From JBEKVE01 sp049514335 (GTDB taxonomy: Bacteria > Actinomycetota > Acidimicrobiia > Acidimicrobiales > UBA8190), in contig JBEKVE010000071.1 in the NCBI GenBank assembly GCA_049514335.1, positions 1 through 16,397 of the forward strand: a DNA stretch of 16,397 nt. Direction: 5' to 3'. Under the pieces are notes generated by a model that searched no databases, was not told the DNA's origin, and saw nothing but the letters and a program-made list of their open reading frames with translations. Both the position numbers and the translations under genes were made by a program. Below, piece after piece: positions 1 through 8,400 of this stretch. Numbering within the stretch: position 1 is the stretch's first letter; each line of letters begins with the position of its first letter.

Positions 1-653
1 CTCATGGCCATGGCCAGCACGAACATGGCCACGTTGGTGGCGACGATGGCGCCGCCCTGCCACACGAGCGACGCCCGGGGCCGGAGCGGGTACGAGGGGA
101 TGATCTGGAGCCAGAACAGCACGCCGGTCACGAAGAAGCTCCCGTGCATGAGCCAGATGTGGACGGCCTGGTTGTTCTGGGCCAGGTCGAACAAGACCGG
201 AAGGTGCCACAGCACCATCGAGGCGTTGAATGCGACGAGGGCCGTCCACGGGTTGAGGATCGCCCGGCCCACGGCCCGGCGCGCCCCAGACCACCGTCCC
301 AGCAACAGCGCCCTGCCCAGCCGGCGCCGCAGCCCCACCGGCAGGGCGAAGGCGAGGGGGATCCAAGGAGCGCCCACCACGATCAGGATGGGGGCGTAAA
401 AGGCGATGAGGATGTGCTCGATCATGTGGACGAAGAAGTAGTCGTCGGCGTAGTAGTCGAGCGGGGACACGACGGCCAGGAGCAGCAGGGCCAGTCCGGC
501 GTAGAACGCCAGGGACCGTCGCCGCCGCAGCCGGGTGCGGGCGGGGGTGGAGCGCCGCCGCAGGCGGGCGAGGCCGATCTCGTGGGCGGCCACGGTGACG
601 GCCACGACCACCACGAAGGGGTCGAACGACCAGTGGCCGGTCAGGTACGACAT
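1..653 (-). CDS. ctaG: Cytochrome c oxidase assembly protein CtaG (caa3_CtaG family), 3' end outside window
   Basis: Integral membrane protein of the Caa3_CtaG family, known to be needed for assembly of the copper-containing cytochrome c oxidase in the cytoplasmic membrane. About 217 residues are visible. They begin MSYLTGHWSFDPF and form successive hydrophobic helices carrying the family's membrane histidines: HEIG near residue 25, FFVHMIEH, and VLWHLPVLFDL followed by HIWLMHG. The ATG at 653 is chosen because GACGAGG lies a few bases upstream and the homologous part begins there; the frame is open further upstream but has no better start. It lies 52 bp downstream of the lipoprotein gene and in line with the Sco-domain gene, so all three are probably one transcript for oxidase copper-centre assembly. 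The C-terminus is beyond base 1. The family call is firm; the exact role (CuB insertion or another assembly step) is taken from the family. Confidence 0.9.
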   Translation of the reverse strand, partial: MSYLTGHWSFDPFVVVVAVTVAAHEIGLARLRRRSTPARTRLRRRRSLAFYAGLALLLLAVVSPLDYYADDYFFVHMIEHILIAFYAPILIVVGAPWIPLAFALPVGLRRRLGRALLLGRWSGARRAVGRAILNPWTALVAFNASMVLWHLPVLFDLAQNNQAVHIWLMHGSFFVTGVLFWLQIIPSYPLRPRASLVWQGGAIVATNVAMFVLAMAM

Positions 654-705
654 GGCGCCCTCGTCCCCGGACCCCTCGCCGTCGGCCCAGTCCCCGTCGA
701 CGGCG

Positions 706-1749
706 TCACGACGACGACCCGAATTCGATGGGCACCTCCACGGTGCCGAGCTTGACCCATCTGTCGCCTGCAGGTGCGAGGCCCCAGTCGGTGAACCGGA
801 CCGAGGCGACGCTGAGGGCGTCGATCCGGTCCGGGCCGCTCACGGCCACGGCGGCGGTCCCCGGGGGTGGGGTGGGCAGGCGGCTCCAGGCACCGGCCGG
901 GCCCGACTCCTCGTCCGCAGCGAGCCGGCCCGACGTCGACGTCACCACGACGAAACCACCCCCCTGCCCGACGCCCGTCGACACGATGCGGTCGCCGGCA
1001 CCGAGCGCCAGGGGCGCCGAGCGTGCCCACGTCCCCCCGGGCGCTCCCGCCAGCGACACGAGGCTCGTGCCACCTGCTGTCCCCCGCACCGCCACCAGCG
1101 CATCGGTGGAGCCCGCCACCGAGGTGAGGCGGAGCACGACCGACGCCGTCCCCCTCAGGGTCGGCCCCACGTCACGCCACGTGCCGTCCACGTCCCCGAA
1201 GATCCCCACGGCATCGGGCGCTGCGCACGTCGACCCGACCAGGGCCTCGTCGGCGGCGTCGAGCGAGACGGCGGTCATGCGGCCCGCCCTGCAGGCCCGC
1301 CCGGCCGGGCTCGACGCCAGGCTGGACCGGCGAACGAGCGTGGTCCAGGCCGAGATGTCACCGCTGCCCCCGAGCACCTCGCCGCCACCGGCGCGGACGA
1401 GCGCCAACGCGGCAAACGAGCTCCCCGACGGTGTGGGCGACGTCGCGGTGGGTGTGGGGGTGAGCGTCCAGGCGGTGGCGCCGGCGGGCCGGGTGAAGAG
1501 CTGCCAGAACGTGTTGTCGGGCTGGCGCAGCGTGCCCATGGCCACCACCGCCACCGTGGCCGACGGCGTGGCCAGCGTGGTGTCGAGCGGGATGCTCAGC
1601 GTCGGCACACCGGCACGCAGGGGTGTCGCCGCCCGCGGCGAACCGGCGCACGACGTCAGCCCGACGGCCAGCACGACGGACACGGCGACCACACCCCGGA
1701 CCGCGGCGAGCGCCGGACGGCGAGCGCCCATCGGCCGGCGCGCCCTCAT
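706..1749 (-). CDS. Putative secreted lipoprotein, possibly beta-propeller-like
   Basis: 347 residues. An Arg-rich start (MRARRPMGARRP) leads into a hydrophobic stretch (VRGVVAVSVVLAVG) and the lipobox LTSC, so the protein is probably exported, cleaved before the Cys and anchored to the outer face of the membrane. An internal ATG at 1731 could also serve as start and would keep the signal peptide. The mature part is rich in Gly, Ala, Thr and Ser. It has recurring short strand-like segments ending in a Trp motif (AWTLTPT, TWRDVGP, TWARSAP, AWSRLPT, RWVKLGT), which suggests a repeated beta fold such as a propeller. I do not recognise a named family or catalytic motif. Its ATG overlaps the stop of the upstream Sco-fusion gene (ATGA), implying translational coupling, and ctaG follows 52 bp later. 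A role in respiratory complex maturation is inferred from context only. Confidence 0.72.
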   Translation of the reverse strand: MRARRPMGARRPALAAVRGVVAVSVVLAVGLTSCAGSPRAATPLRAGVPTLSIPLDTTLATPSATVAVVAMGTLRQPDNTFWQLFTRPAGATAWTLTPTPTATSPTPSGSSFAALALVRAGGGEVLGGSGDISAWTTLVRRSSLASSPAGRACRAGRMTAVSLDAADEALVGSTCAAPDAVGIFGDVDGTWRDVGPTLRGTASVVLRLTSVAGSTDALVAVRGTAGGTSLVSLAGAPGGTWARSAPLALGAGDRIVSTGVGQGGGFVVVTSTSGRLAADEESGPAGAWSRLPTPPPGTAAVAVSGPDRIDALSVASVRFTDWGLAPAGDRWVKLGTVEVPIEFGSSS

Positions 1750-3593
1750 GGCGTGATGACGTGCTCGAGCGCGTTGGCCAGGTAGACGGAGAACGACGAG
1801 TGGGCGGCGGTGCCGTCGCCGGGGTCGGCGCTCAGGACCTCCCGGGTGTGGCCGTCGGCATCGATGAGGTAGGCGAGGTCGCTGTGGTCGACCATGGCGC
1901 CGCCACCCGACACATCCACCTCGACGCCGTAGCGCGCCCACACCGCCTGGAGGGACGGGAGCGAACCCGTCAGGAACAACCAATTGGGCACGCGCTCGAG
2001 CCCCTCCTGGCGATCGAAGGCATCGGTGAACGACACAGCCCGGTAGATGGGATTGGCCACCACCGCGGCGAACACCACCTTGCGGGCGTCGGCACCGAGC
2101 AAGGTGTCGGCGGCGTGGAATGCCTGGGCGATGACGGGGCAGTCCGACGTGCACACCGGGTCCAGGAACGTGAGTGCGATCGTCCGCCCCCGCAGGCTCG
2201 ACAGCGATACGGGGCGACCGCGCTGATCGACGAGGTCGAAGGCGGGCGCGGCGACGTTCGTGATGTCGGGGGTGCCGTCGACCGCCTCGGCCAGGATGGG
2301 GTCGGCGTGGGGGTTGACCGATGCCGCCGCCATGGGGATGGCACCCACGAGGACGATGCCCATAGCCGCCGTCCCCGCCGCCAGCCGGTTGAGATAGCCC
2401 GGGGTGAGCCGGTCCCACCACGGCCGCCCACCCCCTGCCACCGCGGCCACCGCCGGCTCGGCCACGGTCGGTTCGACCACGACGGCACGGGCCCCGGCGC
2501 GTGCGAAGGCCAGATACGCCGCCGTCACCAGGACGATAGTCGGGACCATCGAATTGGGATCGGTGCCGACGCCGCCGAAGAACCCGAGATCCTGCACGAG
2601 GACCCAGTCGGCCGCGCACAGGACCACCACGGCCACGGTGGCGGGGAGCAGCACGCGCCGGTCGGCCACGCAGAAGGCGACGCCGGTGCCGGCGAGCACC
2701 ACCACCACGACGAGATTGACGGCGAAGCCGTGAGCGGCGTCGAATCGCCCGAACGCCCGGAGCAGCGTGGCCAGCGGACCCGGCTGCGACGTCTGCGCCA
2801 TCTGCCGCACCATGGTGGTCAGCGTGCCGGTGGGTGCCCGTGGCGACGAACCCTGCCACGACCCCCGTCCGGGCCAAGCTTCGAGGAGCGCCATGCCGAG
2901 CAGGAACGCTCCCGTGCACCGCGCCATGATCCGGCCCAATCTCGGTCCGGTCCACGCCGATTCGGGCAGCGCCACGAGCGCGCCCGCCACGCAGTACAGC
3001 AGTGCCGCCCCCGGGGTCCCGAAGAGCCATGACGGTCCGTGCCCGAAGACGCCGCCGAACCCCTCACCGAACACCCAGACGACGAGGCCCCAGGACAGCG
3101 AGGTGACCCCGGCGAAGCACGACCACCGTCCACGCGGTGCCAGGAGCAGAAAGGCGCCCAGCCCGAGTTGGATCCACACCACCGACGCCGCCGCCTGGAC
3201 CGGGTGGTCGGACCAGATCGTCACCCCCACGTTCACCACGTGCTGCACCCATGCGGGCGAGGCGTCAGCCGAGGGCTGGACGACGCTGCCGGGCAAGCCG
3301 AGGGGCATACCGGCCTGGAGTTGGAGAAGCCCGTCGAGGAGCCACAGCAACCCGAATCCCACACGCAGCACCCGGCGTGCGAGCGGTTCCGCCGCCCCCA
3401 CCGGCGTGCGCAGCGCGGCGACCGCACCCGACGCCACGGCCCGGCGATATTGCGACGTGCGCACGACGTTCCAAGCCAACGACACGACGAGCAGGACGAG
3501 CCCGATGACGAAGACCTGATGGAGCAGGGCGGTGTGGAAGGCCGAGACCACGACCGGGTTCTTGGTCTGCAGGAAGGTGCCCATCCCAGGCAT
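1746..3593 (-). CDS. Multi-pass membrane protein fused to a C-terminal SCO1/SenC copper-chaperone domain
   Basis: 615 residues. Roughly residues 1-425 contain about ten hydrophobic segments. An early motif, LLWLLDGLLQLQAGMP, resembles DoxX-like membrane proteins of actinobacteria (from memory). Residues from about 440 to 615 form a thioredoxin-fold SCO1/SenC domain outside the membrane: APAFDLVDQRGRPVSLSSLRGR, then the copper/redox motif LDPVCTSDCPV with Cys481 and Cys485 (CxxxC), and the distal ligand His570 in AMVDHSDLAYLID. Sco proteins deliver copper to the CuA centre of cytochrome oxidase and usually have a single anchor, so the large membrane part is unusual. The ATG at 3593 is supported by GGGGAG six bases upstream. 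The next gene starts inside its stop codon (ATGA), and ctaG lies downstream, which fits oxidase copper insertion. Domain call firm; function of the membrane half unknown. Confidence 0.88.
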   Translation of the reverse strand: MPGMGTFLQTKNPVVVSAFHTALLHQVFVIGLVLLVVSLAWNVVRTSQYRRAVASGAVAALRTPVGAAEPLARRVLRVGFGLLWLLDGLLQLQAGMPLGLPGSVVQPSADASPAWVQHVVNVGVTIWSDHPVQAAASVVWIQLGLGAFLLLAPRGRWSCFAGVTSLSWGLVVWVFGEGFGGVFGHGPSWLFGTPGAALLYCVAGALVALPESAWTGPRLGRIMARCTGAFLLGMALLEAWPGRGSWQGSSPRAPTGTLTTMVRQMAQTSQPGPLATLLRAFGRFDAAHGFAVNLVVVVVLAGTGVAFCVADRRVLLPATVAVVVLCAADWVLVQDLGFFGGVGTDPNSMVPTIVLVTAAYLAFARAGARAVVVEPTVAEPAVAAVAGGGRPWWDRLTPGYLNRLAAGTAAMGIVLVGAIPMAAASVNPHADPILAEAVDGTPDITNVAAPAFDLVDQRGRPVSLSSLRGRTIALTFLDPVCTSDCPVIAQAFHAADTLLGADARKVVFAAVVANPIYRAVSFTDAFDRQEGLERVPNWLFLTGSLPSLQAVWARYGVEVDVSGGGAMVDHSDLAYLIDADGHTREVLSADPGDGTAAHSSFSVYLANALEHVITP

Positions 3594-3690
3594 TGCATGC
3601 TCCCCACGTCCGCGGCGCCGGCGCGCGCGGTCTTCGGCGTGCCCGCATCATTGCAGATCGCCGCAGGTCAGCAGTCGGCGGGTAGGTGCG

Positions 3691-3714
3691 TCGTCGCCCC
3701 TTCGCGGGCGACGA
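3691..3714 (-). terminator. Terminator-like hairpin after the coiled-coil protein gene
   Basis: A perfect 9-bp stem (TCGTCGCCC paired with GGGCGACGA) with a 6-base loop begins about 12 bases after the stop codon at 3727, reading on the minus strand. No U-run follows, as is common for GC-rich terminators. It would separate the upstream gene from the Sco-ctaG cluster, whose first start codon lies about 100 bases further on. Confidence 0.5.
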
Positions 3715-3726
3715 GTCAGACTCTGG

Positions 3727-4413
3727 TCAGCTGGCCCGTTCGGGTGACCTCGAGCGAGTCGGCTCGCGCCGGTGGCGCAGCTGATGGAGCAGCGTCTGCT
3801 CGTCGGGACCCAGGCGGTCGGCGGCGCGTCCGTGTTGGCGCTGCGGCTCCTTGAGTCGATCCGTCAGGAGCTCGAGGTTGTGCTGTGCCGCCTCGAGCTG
3901 GTCACGCAGCGCGTCACGCTCCGCCACCACCGATTCGGTTTCGGCGTTCGCCCGCGCGATGTCGCGTTGCAGTGTGGTGTTGCGGGCCTCGAGCTGCTCC
4001 AGCCGGCGGCGGGCCCACGAGGTGGAGTCTGCGCCCTCGGCCGGGGCACTGGCGGCACGCGCCACGCGTGCCAGGAGCGCGGCGGCGAGCTCGTCGTAGT
4101 CGAGCGTTCCGTTCTCGGTCATCGCGCCGTTCGATGCCACGGCCATGACACCGCGGGCGGTGGCAGCCGTCGCACCATTGGAAGTTGCGTTCCCCGACGA
4201 CGCGATGCGATAGGTCCGCTTTCCCTTTATGCGTCGATCGAGCAGGCCCGCCTTCGCCATTGCCGCCACGACCTGAGTGAAACCGGCGTCGGTACCCTCA
4301 TAGGCGATCGCCTGCTTGAGCACGGCTGTCGCCTTGCCACTCGTGTCTTCGACCGCACCGTGTTGCGCGAGGTACTCGACGATCCGATTGCGGACTCCCT
4401 GGTCCCGTGGCAC
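3727..4413 (-). CDS. Hypothetical protein: winged-helix-like N-terminus and coiled-coil C-terminus
   Basis: 228 residues, family not recognised. Residues 1-72 (RNRIVEYLAQHGAVEDTSGKAT...VVAAMAKAGLLDRRIKGKRTYRI) read like a compact helical, winged-helix DNA-binding domain with a basic wing. A low-complexity Ala/Thr/Asn linker follows, then TLDYDELAAALLARV. From about 140 to 200 there is a heptad-like coiled coil (RRLEQLEARNTTLQRDIARANAETESVVAERDA in two parts), and the tail is Arg-rich. This suggests a dimeric DNA-associated or regulatory protein, by inference. The GTG start at 4413 is chosen because AGGAGG lies six bases upstream. An ATG at 4417 is out of frame. Transcribed alone, with its own upstream region and a terminator-like hairpin behind it. 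The 5' leader can fold over the ribosome site (see 4420-4434). Confidence 0.72.
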   Translation of the reverse strand: MPRDQGVRNRIVEYLAQHGAVEDTSGKATAVLKQAIAYEGTDAGFTQVVAAMAKAGLLDRRIKGKRTYRIASSGNATSNGATAATARGVMAVASNGAMTENGTLDYDELAAALLARVARAASAPAEGADSTSWARRRLEQLEARNTTLQRDIARANAETESVVAERDALRDQLEAAQHNLELLTDRLKEPQRQHGRAADRLGPDEQTLLHQLRHRREPTRSRSPERAS

Positions 4414-4419
4414 TCATGA

Positions 4420-4434
4420 CCTCCTCGAAGGAGG
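4420..4434 (-). promoter_or_regulatory. Hairpin that would sequester the ribosome-binding site of the 4413 gene
   Basis: On the minus strand the leader reads CCTCCTTCGAGGAGG, a perfect 6-bp stem with a TCG loop. The right arm, AGGAGG, is itself the Shine-Dalgarno sequence six bases before the GTG start at 4413. If it forms in the mRNA it would limit initiation. Whether it is regulated is unknown. Confidence 0.45.
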
Positions 4435-4452
4435 GGCGCGCTTCGTCAGAGC

Positions 4453-4472
4453 TCGATCCAGTGATAGATCGA
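4453..4472. promoter_or_regulatory. Inverted repeat, possible operator
   Basis: TCGATC and GATCGA flank an 8-base spacer (CAGTGATA), giving perfect 6-bp arms in the leader region of the minus-strand gene starting at 4413, just downstream of a candidate -10 element. The placement would suit a repressor site, possibly autoregulatory since the gene product looks DNA-binding. This is inference from symmetry and position only. Confidence 0.25.
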
Positions 4473-4489
4473 CCACATGCCCCGATGGC

Positions 4490-4498
4490 ACTTTAGCA
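4490..4498 (-). promoter_or_regulatory. Candidate extended -10 promoter element for the 4413 gene
   Basis: The minus strand reads TGCTAAAGT, an extended -10 form (TGn then TAAAGT), in a locally AT-richer patch (about 4485-4560) of an otherwise very GC-rich region. No good -35 hexamer is placed at the usual distance. Transcription would begin near 4483, giving a leader of about 70 bases that contains the inverted repeat and the ribosome-site hairpin. Confidence 0.3.
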
Positions 4499-4665
4499 TT
4501 CCCGCTCTACGCGTCCCACGCATCAAAAGTGCGCTGTTGTTGGTGAATTAGGGCGCAACGCCCACAGGATCGACAACGTGCCTCATCCTCATGTCATTCA
4601 CAGTGAGCGATACCTACCATGCTTCGAAGATGTCCAAACCCGCATGAGCGCAGGTGGAGCGTGGT

Positions 4666-4694
4666 GGCGCACTCGAACCGCGCCCGAGTGCGCC
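4666..4694. repeat. Perfect 10-bp inverted repeat (hairpin)
   Basis: GGCGCACTCG (4666-4675) pairs perfectly with CGAGTGCGCC (4685-4694) around a 9-base loop; a G-U pair could extend the base. No coding sequence ends here, so it is not an obvious gene terminator. A smaller stem, GTGCG-ATAGC-CGCAC, follows at 4707-4721. Confidence 0.6.
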
Positions 4695-5162
4695 GGGCGT
4701 GCTGCGGTGCGATAGCCGCACACCTGTGGTCAGCCCGTGGGTGCACGGTGCGCGATCCGGAGCCAAAAGACGCGTGCGGTGGGTTGCGCCGACGAACGTC
4801 GCTCCGTAGGCGCGCAACACATGTTGACAGCGGAGCGCACCGAGCTCCGGTCCTCCACCGCCGGCGCCAGCACCCACGCATGCCGCCGTCGAGCGCCACC
4901 CACCACCACCGCCGCCGGGCGCGTCGTCACGGCGTCCTCACCAGGACCGCGGTCCGGATCACGATCGGCACGGGCGTGGCTCACGGGGGTCCCGTCCTCC
5001 GCCCGCCCCTGACGGGCAGCGGACGCACACAGTCGAGCGGAGGGATCTGGACCGGTTGACCTTCCCGACAGGCCGGAGGAGGCGGCGGCGAAGAGACGAC
5101 GGACAAGGTGATGGAGACCCGTGGTCGTCCGTGGCCGAAACAGGCGGTCCACCAGGGCTGGA

Positions 5163-5193
5163 GCCGGTGGGGGACACAAGGCTCCCCACCGGC
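5163..5193. repeat. Perfect 10-bp inverted repeat (hairpin)
   Basis: GCCGGTGGGG (5163-5172) pairs with CCCCACCGGC (5184-5193) around an 11-base loop. An alternative pairing of GAGCC (5161-5165) with GGCTC (5180-5184) competes with it. It lies about 255 bases before the regulator start. It could be a GC-rich terminator of a nearby untranslated RNA, an attenuator or a protein site; no U-run follows on either strand. Confidence 0.55.
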
Positions 5194-5402
5194 CCGCCCC
5201 TACGAGTTTGCGGGTTCAGCACGTGGGGGGCATGTGCCGCTGCCCCGCTCCCTCGCCCCCAGCTTCGGACGGCCCGCTCACATGGCACCGACAGGCGACT
5301 CACAGCGAACCACCATGCCCGACCTGGTACCACGATCCGCGGTCACCCGCCTCCCGTGGGCGGGAAGTCGGGGCCGGACCAGGGCGCAAACGGCCCGCCG
5401 CG

Positions 5403-5437
5403 TAGACTTTCCAGTGCCGGGGCGACCTGGAGGGGGG
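5403..5437 (+). promoter_or_regulatory. Candidate -10 element and ribosome site of the BTAD regulator
   Basis: TAGACT at 5403-5408 fits the TAnnnT pattern of actinobacterial -10 elements but has no clear -35 partner 17 bases upstream. GGAGGGGGG at 5429-5437, ten bases before the GTG at 5448, is a strong Shine-Dalgarno sequence and fixes the start. The promoter part is weak; the ribosome site is good. Confidence 0.4.
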
Positions 5438-5447
5438 CACGACACTC

Positions 5448-8400
5448 GTGATCGCCATTCGTTTGCTGGGTCCGGTCGAGGTCGATGCCGACGGCACGAA
5501 GGTGGCGCTCACCCGACCACTGGAACGTGCCCTGCTGGCCCGTCTCGCCCTCGATCCCGGCCAACCGGTGGCGAGCACCCGGCTCGTGGACGACCTGTGG
5601 GGCGACAACGTCCCGCGCGACGCCCTGGCCAGCCTGCAGGGCCTCGTCTACCGGCTCCGGCGCACGCTCGGTGACGACGGCCGCCACATCGTCCGGGTGG
5701 GAAGCGGCTACGCCCTGGATGAGGAGGACGTGGCGGTGGACCTGGCCGCCTTCACCCATCTGGTGGCTGTGGCCCGGACCGCTCAGGGTGCGGGGGACAT
5801 GTCTGGGGTCGGGCAGGCCCTGCGTGACGCCCTCGACCTGTGGCGCGGCCCACCGCTCGGCGGTCTCGGGGCCGTCCCCTTCGTCCCCTCTCAGGTGACG
5901 CGCCTCGAGGCCGCCCGCCTGTCGGCCCTGGGCGATCGGCTGGAGGCCGACCTGGCCGTCGGCCACCATGGCGAGGTCGTGGCCGAGCTCGAGAGTCTCG
6001 TGTCCGAGTACCCCTACGAGGAGGGGTTCTGGGCCCAGCTCATGCTGGCCCGGTACCGGTCGGGCTCCCAGGCCGACGCCCTGCGCTGCTACTCGCGACT
6101 GCGGGCAGTGCTCAAGGAGGAGCTCGGCATCGAGCCGGGACCGGCGGTCACCGCCCTGGAGCAGGCCATCCTCCGCCACGACACCGAGCTCGACTGGTCG
6201 CCGGCGCCGCGTGGCCCCCTCCGGCCCTGGTCCACCACCGGAGCCCGGCACATCCGCGGCGGGGTTCCCTCCCCCGTCGGAGCCCCCTTCCGGGGCCGAG
6301 AGCCGGGCCCGCTCGACGTGGCCGTCGGAGCGGACGAGGAGCGCTCGGACCTGTCGTGGGTGGCGCCCGGCGACGCCGGGTTCGTGGGCCGCCACCTCGA
6401 GCTCGACATCACCAGGGCGGCGCGCCGGCGTGCCGCCAAGGGGGAGCGGGTCCTGGTCCTCGTGACGGGCGAGCCCGGCATCGGCAAGACACGGCTCACC
6501 GCCGAGATGGCCCGCGAGTTCGACGCCGCCGGCGACCTCGTCCTGCACGGCCGCTGGGACGAGGAGCCGCTCTGTCCCTACCAGGCCTTTCGCGAGGCCC
6601 TGGGCCGTTACGCCCAGGAAGCCCCCCGCCAGCTGGTTCGGGCCGACGTGGGCCCGCTCTTGCCCGGCCTGGCCCGCATCGTCCCCGAGCTCCTCGAGGG
6701 GGGACCGGGGCCCGAGCCCTCCACGGCCTCTGTGGCCGAGGGGGCGGCCGGAGCCGACGACGACGGGGACCGCTACCGGGTCTTCGACGCCGTGCGGCGC
6801 TGGGTCGACGCCATGGCCGCCCGGCGGCGCCTCATGCTCGTCCTGGACGACCTGCACTGGGCCGACCGGCCCTCGATGCTGCTGCTCGAGTACCTGCTGC
6901 GCTCGGCCTCTCTCACCCAGGTGATGATCGTCGCCACCTACCGGCCCACCGAGGCCAACGTGCCCGGCTGGTTCTCGGAGTGCCTGGCGGGGATACGGCG
7001 CACCGCGTACGTCGAGAACGTGGCGCTCGGTGGCCTGTCGGAGGCCGAGACGCGCCAGCTGGTGGAGGCGGAGCTGGGCCGTGCCCTGTCGGACAGCGAG
7101 GCGGCGGGGACGGCCAATCTGCAGCGCCGCACCGGGGGCAACCCCTTCTTCCTGCACGAGGTGGTGCGCGACCTCGACGAGGGGGGACGCTCGCTCGAGG
7201 CGTGGTCGGCCACAGGAGTCGACGAGCCGTTCCTGCCCGACCGCCTTCGCGACGTCGTGCACTGGCGCCTGCGGCACCTGTCGGGCGTGTGCATGCGCAT
7301 CCTGACGGCCGCGTCGGTCATGGGTGAGGAGTTCGACATCGACACCGTGGGCCGGGCCGTGGACTGCGACGACGAGACGCTGCTCATGGCGCTCGACGAG
7401 GCGCGCGCCGCCGCCGTGGTGCACGAGAGCTCACGCGCCTTCGACACGCATCGCTTCGCCCACGCCGTGGTCCGCCAGGCGCTGTACGAGGACACGGGAC
7501 TGAGCCGGCGGGCGCGCCTGCACCGCCGGATGGGCGAAGCCCTGGCGGCGCGCTACGGCGCCGAGGCACCGCACCACGCCGCAGAGCTCGCCGTTCACTT
7601 CTTCCTCGGCGCCAGCGCCGGTGGCACCGAGGACGCATTGCGGTACCTGCACATCGCGGCCGAGGATGCGCTGCAGCGTGTCGCGTACGAAGCGGCCGCC
7701 GACTACCTGGCTCGCGCCCTCGAGATCGTCACCGTCTACCGCCCCGGTCAGGAGCTCGAGCGCTGCCGCCTGCTGCTCGCCATCGGCGCCGCCTACGTGC
7801 GGGCCGGTCGCACCGGCGAGGCCGACGTGTGCTTCCTCGACGCCTTCGCCACGGCCAGCGCCGCGGCGAGCGCCGATCTGGTGGCCGAAGCCGCCCTCGG
7901 GTACGGGGGCGTGCTCCCCGCCGGGTCCGAACCCAACCCCGAGGCCCGTGCCCTGCTCGAGTCGGCGCTCGCCGCCCTGCCCGACGCGGACGGGCGGGCG
8001 CGAGCCCTCGTGCTCGGCCGCCTGGCCCAGTGGGGCCACTTCGAGCGCCCCCGCGCCGAGCGCGCCGCGCTGGCGGGCGAGGCCGTGGCCATGGCCCGGC
8101 GCCTGGGGGACCCGGGAACCCTGGCCGCCGTGCTCGGCTACCGGTACTGGGCCCTCGACGGCCCCGACGACCCCGAGGGCCAATTGGCGGTGGCGCTCGA
8201 GATCCGCCACATCGGCGAGGAGACGGGCGATCGCGAGGTCACGCTGCACGGGCTCAAGTGCGAGCTGCACAGCCGCTTCGAGGTGGGCGACTTCGCCGCC
8301 TCGAAGGAGACGGCCCGAGCCCTCGGCGCCTTGGCCCAGCGCGTGCGGCAACCGGAGTACCTGCGCCTGCAGTGCATGTGGGACAGCCTCGTGGCCGGCA

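Larger units (their letters stand above)
4441..5447. other. About 1 kb without a convincing gene, with several perfect inverted repeats
   Basis: Reading frames here (for example 4619-5059 plus and 4730-5179 minus) give Arg-, Cys- and His-rich translations with no recognisable motifs, no plausible ribosome sites and no protein-like hydrophobic pattern. I therefore treat the stretch as noncoding. It contains a 10-bp hairpin at 4666-4694, a 12-bp palindrome GGACCGCGGTCC at 4944-4955 and a 10-bp hairpin at 5163-5193. Smaller stems lie at 4551-4563 (GGGCG-CAA-CGCCC) and 4707-4721. It lies between two divergent genes, the 4413 gene and the regulator at 5448, so promoters for both must lie here. A structured RNA is possible but matches no family I can recognise. 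Confidence 0.5.

Noticed and set aside
706..3030. 774-codon minus-strand open frame joining the lipoprotein to a long upstream stretch
   Set aside because: Only the part from 1749 down is protein-like. The upstream part is Arg/Gly/His-rich and lies out of frame over the Sco-fusion gene.
5056..5084. TTGACC at 5056-5061 as a -35 element
   Set aside because: No -10-like sequence 16-19 bases downstream; the following bases are GGAGGAGGCGG. TTGACA at 4824-4829 fails for the same reason.
4594..5179. Open frames in the 1-kb interval (4594-4899 minus, 4619-5059 plus, 4730-5179 minus)
   Set aside because: No ribosome sites, no domains, Arg/Cys-rich random-looking translations, and frames compete with each other on both strands.
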